Positions 1 to 6,174 of a DNA stretch of 27,500 nt are shown here, piece by piece. The first letter of the stretch is position 1, and the number at the start of each line of letters is the position of its first letter. The stretch is from Paracoccus aminophilus JCM 7686 (GTDB taxonomy: Bacteria; Pseudomonadota; Alphaproteobacteria; Rhodobacterales; Rhodobacteraceae). Under the pieces are notes generated by a model that did no database searches, had not been told where the DNA came from, and saw only the letters and a list, made by a program, of their open reading frames with translations. The position numbers were made by a program, and so were the translations under genes. The stretch lies in NCBI RefSeq assembly GCF_000444995.1, contig NC_022042.1:1-27500 (forward strand). The letters run 5' to 3'.

Positions 1-24
1 GTCGGTGGTCGGGCGGCTTCCGAA

Positions 25-44
25 AAATTGCCAATTGGCAATTT
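25..44. promoter_or_regulatory. parS: parS-like palindrome, rep side
   Basis: A perfect 20-bp palindrome, AAATTGCCAATTGGCAATTT, abuts the stop codon of the rep gene (TAG on the minus strand at 45-47). A near-identical palindrome follows parB at 3846-3867. Two matching palindromes at the two edges of a rep-parAB module fit a ParB-bound centromere. Assignment as parS is inference; the palindrome and its second copy are directly visible. Confidence 0.6.
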
Positions 45-1073
45 CTAAAGCGGGTTCTTTTCAGCGTAGCTGCGGAAGAAAGCCAGAAACGCGCGGTCGG
101 GATCGGTGGCAGGCTCCTTGCCTGCGGCCCAGCTTCGCCACTCGCCCTCGATGAAATAGATGTCATAGCCGGGATGGCGCAGGCGCGCCGTTTCATAGGT
201 CGCCGTCTGAAGCGCCGCGCCGCGACTCTCAAGCCAAGCCGGGCGCGCCCGCAAGCTGCCCACCCCCGGCACCGAGAGCTCTTCGGTCCGGCCCTCGGCA
301 CGAACCCGGCGGCCGACTTTAGAAAATTGCAGCGCGCGGTCGGCGGCGCCGGTCGCATCGCCGTCCTTGCGCCACCAGCGCAGCTCGACATGCGTAACCG
401 CCCTGCCCGTCTTGATCGGCGCGATCTCGACCATGAAATCCGACAAGGCCTTCACCTCGGCAACCGCCGGATCAATCGCCCGCAGCTTGAGGTTCGACCA
501 GCTTGTCAGCTTACCCTTCGGCACACCCATAATGCCGCGCAACGAATCCAGCGTGAATTTCTCCGACGCCTTCCAGCGCAGATTGCCGCGCTTTTGCACC
601 ATCTCGTAAAGCGTCAGCGCATATTTCGACGACAGCGCGAACATGACCTCGCGCTGAAGCCGGGCAAAGACCTGACTGTTACCGATGATCTTGCGCAAGC
701 GCGCCGGGATCTCATATTCGAGCATCCCATCCGCGCGCCCGCTTTCAAGGTTGCCGCCCAAAAGCTGCACGCGCTCGATCGCAGGCTCACCGTCCCAGAT
801 CACCGCGACCTTGACAATTGCCGACATCAGTCGTTCAAGGCTTTCTCCGACCCGATCATTCGAGTTATGGCTGCCGCGCAAAGCCGATTTGGGAATCAAA
901 TGGGTGACCGGCTTGTCGATCGCATCCCAGGCGTTTTCCAACAGCTGGTTGTAGATGCGCCGATCGTTCAGAGTCAGTGGCGTGACCTCGACAAGATCGA
1001 CCAGCTCGCCTGGTTTGATCAGGCTCTCGGCATTGGGCCGAGCCGTGACTGTCCGAATCCTGCCTTCTGCCAT
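45..1073 (-). CDS. repB: Plasmid replication initiator, Rep_3/RepB superfamily
   Basis: A 342-residue initiator expected to bind iterons and open the plasmid origin. The protein has the two winged-helix layout of Rep_3 proteins. An N-terminal PLTLNDRRIYNQLLENAW segment (about residues 32-50) is followed by a second domain with the family pattern SKYALTLYEMV, then LRGIMGVPKGKL, LKLRAIDPAVAEV and a GRAVTHVELRW strand (about residues 145-235). The ATG at 1071-1073 has a purine-rich AGGGGA just upstream on the coding strand. The gene is transcribed away from the iteron array and diverges from parAB, as in the RepB-type replicons of Rhodobacteraceae. Inverted CTTACG/CGTAAG half-sites 20-50 bp upstream resemble iteron cores and could allow autorepression (inference). 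No repC is present, so this is not a RepABC replicon. Confidence 0.9.
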   Translation of the reverse strand: MAEGRIRTVTARPNAESLIKPGELVDLVEVTPLTLNDRRIYNQLLENAWDAIDKPVTHLIPKSALRGSHNSNDRVGESLERLMSAIVKVAVIWDGEPAIERVQLLGGNLESGRADGMLEYEIPARLRKIIGNSQVFARLQREVMFALSSKYALTLYEMVQKRGNLRWKASEKFTLDSLRGIMGVPKGKLTSWSNLKLRAIDPAVAEVKALSDFMVEIAPIKTGRAVTHVELRWWRKDGDATGAADRALQFSKVGRRVRAEGRTEELSVPGVGSLRARPAWLESRGAALQTATYETARLRHPGYDIYFIEGEWRSWAAGKEPATDPDRAFLAFFRSYAEKNPL

Positions 1074-1092
1074 AATCCCCTACTCCGCATCG

Positions 1093-1120
1093 CTTACGTT
1101 TGTATCGGATAGAGCGTAAG
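1093..1120. promoter_or_regulatory. Inverted iteron-core half-sites upstream of rep
   Basis: CTTACG at 1093-1098 and CGTAAG at 1115-1120 form an inverted repeat 20 bp upstream of the rep ATG. The arms match the GTAAG core of the iterons. Initiators of this family often repress their own promoter through inverted partial iterons, so this is a candidate operator; the function is inferred. Confidence 0.35.
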
Positions 1121-1258
1121 ACTTCAACCTCAGCCGCCGCTGTTGCGTGTATTGCACCCAATTTGTAAGCAGCGACGGATCAGATCACGCTTGGCTGATC
1201 CTCAGGCCATTGCTTTTGTTGATAAAAATCAGACCATTCCTTTCGCTTGGACAAGCAA

Positions 1259-1363
1259 CCCAGGAAGTAAGCTTTAGAGACCGCCCGGAAAGTAAGCCGA
1301 GCGCTCCCGATTCGTAAGGACTACCGCCCGAAAAGTAGGGGTTCGTGTCCCGAAATGTAGGAG
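1259..1363 (+). repeat. Iteron array, five direct copies
   Basis: Five 15-bp direct repeats with consensus CCCGRAAAGTARGSN start at 1259, 1284, 1306, 1327 and 1349. The individual copies are CCCAGGAAGTAAGCT, CCCGGAAAGTAAGCC, CCCGATTCGTAAGGA, CCCGAAAAGTAGGGG and CCCGAAATGTAGGAG. Start-to-start distances of 25, 22, 21 and 22 bp place them on nearly the same DNA face, as expected for Rep binding sites. An inverted relative occurs at 1491-1505. Confidence 0.85.
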
Positions 1364-1448
1364 TTTCTGAATATAACTCACTATTATCATGTGCTTACCT
1401 TGCATGAATATTGAATCATTAGAATCTGAACCTAAGAGGTTGTTTGAT

Positions 1449-1457
1449 TTATCCACA
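1449..1457 (+). promoter_or_regulatory. DnaA box
   Basis: TTATCCACA is an exact match to the high-affinity DnaA box. It lies beyond an AT-rich stretch (about 1364-1450) next to the iteron array, the usual arrangement in an origin that recruits host DnaA. Confidence 0.8.
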
Positions 1458-1677
1458 GGGGAAGAAGACCAATCGCACGGCCGCGTTCAAAGCTTACAAA
1501 ACGGGATAGATTGCCCGGCTCGTATCGTCAAAATCAGCCCTTTTTGTTGAAGATTTCGATGAATGCGCGGTCTTCCTTCCGCTATCGGCTTTTGAGGCTA
1601 AACCCTAAAATTTCCGAACTTTACCCTTGGGACCGCATAAGACATACTAAGACAAACAGGCAGATAATCAGGCCCCC

Positions 1678-2877
1678 ATGTCCCCAGTTCTTCCTCCAGT
1701 CACGCTGGACGAGCTTGGCATTCTCAGTCGCCGAGCCTCGACCGTCATCGAACGCCTGCGCGAGCGGGTTTTCTCGCCCGGCAATGAAAAGCGACTTGAT
1801 CTGATCTACAACGTCCGCACCGCGGCGGAAATGGTTGGCCGTTCGGAAAAAGCGATCCGCGACGCTGAGGCGGATGGCCGTTTGCCAGAACCGGAAAAAG
1901 ACGAAACCACCGGCCGGCGGAACGGATATACTCTGGGTGAGATCAATCGGATGCGTGAGGTTTTCGGCACGCAGCCGCATCGCAAGCCCGAAGATCCGCC
2001 CCTGGTTCTGGCGGTGCAGAACTTCAAAGGCGGTGTCGGCAAGTCGACGACCGTGGTTCATCTCGCCCAATATTTCGCCCTGAAGGGCTACCGGGTCTGC
2101 GTGATCGATTGCGACTCGCAGGCCTCGACAACCTCGGTTTTCGGGCTCAATCCCGATATCGACATCGATGAGGACGAGGACACGCTCTATCCGTTCCTGC
2201 AGCACGGCGGCCCGAAGACGCTGCATTACGCGCTGCGCGCGACCTACTGGCCCGGAATTGCGCTGATCCCGGCAAACCTTGGCCTTTATGACGCTGAATA
2301 TGAGTTCGCGGCGCGCATGGCACGCGAACCCGCCTTCATACTGGACAGGTTGCGCGACGGGGTGGCCTCGATCGCCGATCAGTTTGATATCGTCCTTCTC
2401 GACCCGCCGCCGGCGCTTGGGATGATCTCGCTCTCGGTGATGCGGGCTGCGAATGCGCTGCTGATCCCGGCGCCGCCGAACAATATCGACTTCGCCTCAA
2501 CCGCGCATTTTCTCAAGATGATGGAGGCGACGCTGTCCGAGCTCGCGCGTCATGGCGGAGAGCGTGAATATAGCTTCATCCGCATCCTGACCAGCAAGAT
2601 GAACGACCAAAAGTCGGCGCATCAGGCGATCAAGCGCATGATGGATGCGGTTTTCCCGCAGGATATGCTGGGCGCGGTCCTGAAGGATTCGGCGGAAATC
2701 GACAATGCCACCGCCAATCTGATGACCGTTTACGAGATGACGGGTCCTGCGGCGCGAACCGAAACCCACCGCCGCTGCCGCGCTTATCTGGACGCGGTCG
2801 GGCGTGAGGTCGAGCTGCTCGCGCGCAAGACCTGGCCCAGTCATCATCACAATCTGCGCAAGGAGGGGCTGCTTTGA
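1678..2877 (+). CDS. parA: ParA partition ATPase with N-terminal HTH
   Basis: Partition ATPase of 399 residues that would move or position plasmid copies over the nucleoid together with ParB. The N-terminal about 100 residues carry a MerR-like DNA-binding region (NVRTAAEMVGRSEKAIRDAE then a GYTLGEINRMREVF wing), typical of type Ia ParA and RepABC RepA proteins that also repress their own operon. The deviant Walker A, FKGGVGKSTT, is at about residues 116-125, followed by VIDCDSQAS (A') and IVLLDPPPALG (Walker B). The ATG at 1678 has no good SD, but the HTH region needs a start close to it. The stop overlaps the parB start (TTGA), so the pair is translationally coupled. Despite its resemblance to RepABC RepA, it pairs here with a Rep_3 initiator. 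Confidence 0.93.
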   Translation: MSPVLPPVTLDELGILSRRASTVIERLRERVFSPGNEKRLDLIYNVRTAAEMVGRSEKAIRDAEADGRLPEPEKDETTGRRNGYTLGEINRMREVFGTQPHRKPEDPPLVLAVQNFKGGVGKSTTVVHLAQYFALKGYRVCVIDCDSQASTTSVFGLNPDIDIDEDEDTLYPFLQHGGPKTLHYALRATYWPGIALIPANLGLYDAEYEFAARMAREPAFILDRLRDGVASIADQFDIVLLDPPPALGMISLSVMRAANALLIPAPPNNIDFASTAHFLKMMEATLSELARHGGEREYSFIRILTSKMNDQKSAHQAIKRMMDAVFPQDMLGAVLKDSAEIDNATANLMTVYEMTGPAARTETHRRCRAYLDAVGREVELLARKTWPSHHHNLRKEGLL

Positions 2878-3845
2878 GCAAGCGTCACGATGCGATTTTC
2901 GATGATGTGCTGCGCGATATCCCGCAAGAAGTCGCCGCCGAAAAAACCTCTGCGCGGTTTTTAAAGCGCTCGAATGCTTTGGCCGACAGCGGAGAGCGTG
3001 AGGAAAAGCTGCTGCGCTGGGTCGATCCCGACCGCTGCATCATGTGGGAGCGTCACAACCGCGCCTATGAGCTGCTGAATGAGGAAAATTGTCGCGATCT
3101 GATTGACAGCATCAAATCGCAGGGCCAGCAGGAATTCCCGGCTATCGTGCGCAAGCTGCCAGCCGGGCAGGGCGCCGAATATGAGGTGATCTGCGGCGCG
3201 CGGCGCCATTTCGCCGTGTCTTGGCTGCGGGCAAACAATTATCCGCAATTTCGCTATCTGATCGAGGTGCGTGACCTCAGCGATGAAGAGGCCTTCCGCC
3301 TTGCCGACATCGAGAACCGGGACCGCGCGGATCTGTCGGATTATGAGCGCGCGCGGGACTATCTGATGGCGCTCGACCTCTATTATGGCGGCAAGCAGAA
3401 GGCGATGGCGGCGCGGCTGGAGGTCTCGGAGGCTTGGCTGTCGCGCTATCTTTACCTTGCGCGCTTGCCGCAAGAAATCGTTGCCGCTTGGCCCCAGATC
3501 ACCGAGCTGAAAGAGCTTCACGCGCGCAGTCTGCGGCCCTGGCTTGCTGATGCCCGCGAGGATGTGCTGGCCGAGGCGCGTAAGCTTGGTGCCGAACAGC
3601 ATGGCGCGCGGGCGGGGCAGGGCGATCTCGTGCCGGTGGCAAAGCTTTTGGCGCGGTTGAAGGCGGCGGCCTATGGTGCGCCGACGGCGCCGGAAAAGCT
3701 GACCTTTGGCGGGGCGGCGCAAGATCAGGTGAAGATGCAACGGCGCGGCAGCAAAATTCATCTCGAGTTTTCGGACGCCATTTCTGAAGAGGCTTTGCGC
3801 CTCGCGCTTGATGCCTTCATTCGCAGTGAGATTGCCGGGAAGTAA
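2874..3845 (+). CDS. parB: ParB centromere-binding protein
   Basis: ParB/Spo0J-type protein of 323 residues that would bind parS and activate ParA. The N-terminal ParB/Srx fold is visible from about residue 45, with VICGARRHFAVSWL in the place of the family GERRxxA box. It is followed by the HTH core ADLSDYERARDYLMAL, QKAMAARLEVSEAWLSRYLYLARLP. The start is TTG at 2874, overlapping the parA stop. It is backed by a strong SD (AAGGAGGGG, 2860-2868), and no ATG fits better. The protein ends directly before a 22-bp palindrome that is the likely binding site. GARR instead of GERR is a small deviation in the CTP-contact motif of the ParB family. Confidence 0.92.
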   Translation: MSKRHDAIFDDVLRDIPQEVAAEKTSARFLKRSNALADSGEREEKLLRWVDPDRCIMWERHNRAYELLNEENCRDLIDSIKSQGQQEFPAIVRKLPAGQGAEYEVICGARRHFAVSWLRANNYPQFRYLIEVRDLSDEEAFRLADIENRDRADLSDYERARDYLMALDLYYGGKQKAMAARLEVSEAWLSRYLYLARLPQEIVAAWPQITELKELHARSLRPWLADAREDVLAEARKLGAEQHGARAGQGDLVPVAKLLARLKAAAYGAPTAPEKLTFGGAAQDQVKMQRRGSKIHLEFSDAISEEALRLALDAFIRSEIAGK

Positions 3846-3867
3846 GAAATTGCCAGTTGGCAATTTC
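3846..3867. promoter_or_regulatory. parS: parS-like palindrome, parB side
   Basis: A 22-bp palindrome starts one base after the parB stop. Arms GAAATTGCCA and TGGCAATTTC flank a central GT. It shares the ATTGCCA/TGGCAAT core with the palindrome at 25-44. Position immediately after parB is common for plasmid centromeres; the role is inferred from position and duplication. Confidence 0.65.
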
Positions 3868-3889
3868 CACCATTTGTCGGTGCCGCGGC

Positions 3890-3923
3890 TTAATCATCAG
3901 TTTGGCGGTATTCTGATGATTAA
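3890..3923. repeat. 11-bp inverted repeat between parB and the methyltransferase gene
   Basis: TTAATCATCAG (3890-3900) and CTGATGATTAA (3913-3923) are perfect inverted arms around a 12-nt loop. There is no T-tract on the plus strand after it, so it is a weak terminator candidate. It could equally be an operator for the downstream methyltransferase gene. Confidence 0.5.
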
Positions 3924-3976
3924 AAGCGGCGCACTCCGCAGCCCCAACGGAAGCAAGCTAAAGCGAGGATAGGTTG

Positions 3977-4735
3977 ATGAGCACGCCCAACATATCGCGG
4001 AACTGGTTTGATGCGGGCGGGCGCGGCTATGCTCAGTTCCGGCCCGAATATCCGGCGGCACTGGCAGATTATCTGGCCGAGATCGCGCCACGGCGGGGTA
4101 AGGCGGTTGATGCCGGTTGCGGAACCGGCCAGTTGACCGTGCAGCTTGCCCGGCATTTCACCGAGGTGATCGGACTTGATCCGAGCGCGGATCAGTTGGA
4201 AAACGCAGCGCCTCATGCCGACGTCAGCTATCTCTGCGCCCCGGCAGAGGCTCTGCCGGTCCCGGATCACAGCGCCGATCTGATCACTGCCGCGCAGGCC
4301 GCGCATTGGTTCGATCTGCCCGCCTTCTATGCAGAGGCGCGCCGGATCGCTGCCCCAGATGCGGTGATCGCCTTGATCAGCTATGGCGTTCTGCGCTTTG
4401 AAAACCCGACGCTCAACCAGCGCTTCGCCCGCTTCTACCGCGACGAGGCTGGCCCGTATTGGCCCGCCGAGCGGCGTTTGGTTGACAGCGGTTATGCCGA
4501 TCTCGACTTTCCCTTCGCTCCATTCTCGCCACCCGCTCTGGTCATTGAGCGCGATTGGAATCTGGCGGAATTTCTGGGCTATGTCTCGACCTGGTCGGCG
4601 GTGCGTCGGATGACCGAGGCGGGGCGCGCCGATCTTCTGACGGAGGTTGCGCAGAACTTTGCGGACCTTTGGGGAGATGCCGAACAGCGGCATCGGGTGT
4701 CCTGGCCGATCAATCTGCGGGTGGGCCGGATCTAG
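3977..4735 (+). CDS. Class I SAM-dependent methyltransferase
   Basis: Methyltransferase of 252 residues with the Methyltransf_11/25 fold. Motif I, VDAGCGTGQLTVQLA, is at about residues 44-58, followed by VIGLDPSADQLENA (acidic residue for the SAM ribose) and then a motif IV-like region ending in AAHWFDLPAFYAEARRIA. The whole layout resembles trans-aconitate methyltransferase-like proteins (small acidic or metabolite acceptors), but the acceptor cannot be read from sequence. ATG 3977 is preferred over the overlapping TTG at 3974; a GCGAGGA SD-like element lies about 8 bp upstream. It is alone between the plasmid backbone and the GlxA-type regulator, with a 134-bp gap downstream, so it probably has its own promoter. 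Confidence 0.8.
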   Translation: MSTPNISRNWFDAGGRGYAQFRPEYPAALADYLAEIAPRRGKAVDAGCGTGQLTVQLARHFTEVIGLDPSADQLENAAPHADVSYLCAPAEALPVPDHSADLITAAQAAHWFDLPAFYAEARRIAAPDAVIALISYGVLRFENPTLNQRFARFYRDEAGPYWPAERRLVDSGYADLDFPFAPFSPPALVIERDWNLAEFLGYVSTWSAVRRMTEAGRADLLTEVAQNFADLWGDAEQRHRVSWPINLRVGRI

Positions 4736-4805
4736 GCACCAGCTCAGCCGCAGGCGCGGCAGCAGGGGAAATCACCGCGCCGGGACCGGGCCATATCGCG
4801 CAAGG

Positions 4806-4859
4806 CCGATTGATCGGTTAATCCTTGCCGCGCGGCGGGAGGAGGCCCGCGCCGCGCGG
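4806..4859 (+). promoter_or_regulatory. Leader of the GlxA-type regulator: small dyad plus strong hairpin
   Basis: A dyad CCGAT-TG-ATCGG (4806-4817) is followed by a 12-bp, very GC-rich stem. The left arm is 4828-4839 and the right arm 4846-4859, with a 2-nt bulge. The six-base loop reads AGGAGG, a perfect SD sequence. The base of the stem shares two G residues with the real SD (GGGAGG, 4858-4863) of the next gene. It could dampen or regulate translation; this is inference from sequence alone. Confidence 0.45.
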
Positions 4860-4869
4860 GAGGTCAGAC

Positions 4870-5880
4870 ATGGCGGATCAGAACAGCAATTTTGCGCAGC
4901 TCGCGCAAACGGGCAGGCCCGTGCGGGTCGGCTTCTTTCTGGTGCCGGATTTCCCGCTGATGACCTTTGCGGCGGCGGTCGATTCCTTGCGACAGGGCAA
5001 TCGGCTTGCGCGCAAGAAGGCCTTCGAATGGGTTTTGCTGTCGGCTGATGGGGCAGGGGTGAAATCAAGCTCGGGACTGGGCTTCGATGTCGATGCGCCG
5101 ATCAGCAAGGCGCCGCGCTGTGACATCGTCATCCTGATCGCCGGGATCAACTATGCCGATGCCTATGAGCCGAATGTCTTCGGCTGGCTGCGGCGGATCT
5201 ATTCAGAGGGCGCTTTTCTGGGCGCGGTCAGCACGGCGGTTTTCCTGCTGGCCCGGGCGGGTCTGCTCGAAGGGCGGCGCTGTTCGGTCCATTGGGAATC
5301 GCTGGCAAGCTTTCGGCGCGAATTTCCGAACTGTCTGGCGACGGATGACATCTATTCCTCGGACGGGCGCTTCGTGACCTCGTCGGGCGGGACGGTGACA
5401 CTCGACATGATGCTTTACATCATCGCGGCGATTGAAGGGCGCGATCTGGCGGCGCTGATTTCCGATCAGTTCAACCATGCCCATATCCGGCGGATGACCG
5501 ATGTGCAGCGCATGTCGCCCGAAGATCGCTTCGGCATCCGCAACTCGAAGATCGCTTATGTCGTGCGCCAGATGGAGGCGAGCCTCAGCGCGCCGGTCGA
5601 GATCACCCAACTTGCCGACAGCGTCGCGCTGTCCCTGCGCCAGCTCGAACGGATCTTTCACGCCAATCTCGGCAAGAGCCCGTCGAAATTCTATATCGAG
5701 CTGCGCATGGCGCGCGCGCGTGAGCTGTTGACCTTCACCGAGCTGACCATTGCCGAGATCGCCGAGCTGTGCGGCTACGATTCCCCCTCGCATTTCAGCC
5801 GGTTCTACCGCCAGCAATTTCAGGAAAGCCCCGCGGCCACCCGCAAGGCGGAAATCGCGCGGCGGTCCCTCGGGTCGTGA
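4870..5880 (+). CDS. GlxA-family transcriptional regulator (DJ-1/PfpI domain + AraC HTH)
   Basis: A 336-residue regulator. The N-terminal half (about residues 15-190) is a class I glutamine-amidotransferase-like/DJ-1 domain, seen in RVGFFLVPDFPLMTFAAAVD, IVILIAGINY and AVSTAVFLLARAGLLEGRR. The C-terminal about 95 residues hold two AraC-type helix-turn-helix units (ITQLADSVALSLRQLERIF and IAEIAELCGYDSPSHFSRFY). The usual nucleophile-position Cys of DJ-1-like enzymes is Ser121 here, so it should be a sensor, not an enzyme. GlxA-family members such as GbdR and CdhR activate catabolic genes for small nitrogen compounds. The gene sits directly upstream, same strand, of the transporter-catabolic operon, which it most likely controls (inference). 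ATG 4870 is chosen for its SD GGGAGG; an upstream TTG at 4825 would add a low-complexity tail. Confidence 0.88.
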   Translation: MADQNSNFAQLAQTGRPVRVGFFLVPDFPLMTFAAAVDSLRQGNRLARKKAFEWVLLSADGAGVKSSSGLGFDVDAPISKAPRCDIVILIAGINYADAYEPNVFGWLRRIYSEGAFLGAVSTAVFLLARAGLLEGRRCSVHWESLASFRREFPNCLATDDIYSSDGRFVTSSGGTVTLDMMLYIIAAIEGRDLAALISDQFNHAHIRRMTDVQRMSPEDRFGIRNSKIAYVVRQMEASLSAPVEITQLADSVALSLRQLERIFHANLGKSPSKFYIELRMARARELLTFTELTIAEIAELCGYDSPSHFSRFYRQQFQESPAATRKAEIARRSLGS

Positions 5881-6174
5881 CGCGGCACCATTCGTCGTGG
5901 TCCAGAGCGTGATTGCAGATCGGCGACGCCTTTCGACCCGGGCGCGGGCGTCATGGATCAATCGCGCGCCATGTCGTGTTGCGCACATAATATGACGACT
6001 CACAGCATATTGCCGGGCCTGTGGGCGCGGTATCTCTGCAAAAAACATGGCTGATCAGCGAGGGCTCTCTTTGCGGGGAATCGGTGCTGACGCCGGGGGT
6101 GCTCCGCCTGTCGGGCCACCCGCGCCGGCCGATAAAAAACGAGAACAGCTCTTCGCCAACCAGGAGGTTTTGCC
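5881..6174 (+). promoter_or_regulatory. Promoter/leader region of the catabolic operon
   Basis: A 294-bp gene-free stretch between the regulator and the operon. Visible elements are GTCGT (5973-5977) and ACGAC (5995-5999) as inverted arms around an AT-rich CATAATATG palindrome (5986-5994), which could hold a -10 element, and a clear SD, AGGAGG, at 6162-6167. No confident -35 element is seen, as would fit an activator-dependent promoter. The binding site of the GlxA-type regulator should be here, but I cannot define it. Confidence 0.4.

Larger units (their letters stand above)
1157..1505. other. oriV: Plasmid replication origin (oriV): iterons, AT-rich region and DnaA box
   Basis: This covers most of the gene-free 1074-1677 interval between the divergent rep and parA genes. 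It contains direct iterons at 1259, 1284, 1306, 1327 and 1349, a looser copy at 1157-1171 (CCCAATTTGTAAGCA) and an inverted copy at 1491-1505. An AT-rich stretch spans about 1364-1450, and a perfect DnaA box (TTATCCACA) is at 1449-1457. Order and spacing match iteron-controlled theta origins. No ORF in this interval looks coding. The stretch 1506-1677 before parA shows no further clear motif and should contain the parA promoter. Confidence 0.8.

Noticed and set aside
1678..3845. RepABC-type replicon
   Set aside because: parA resembles RepABC RepA, but no repC follows parB. The initiator is a divergent Rep_3 protein with its own iteron array.
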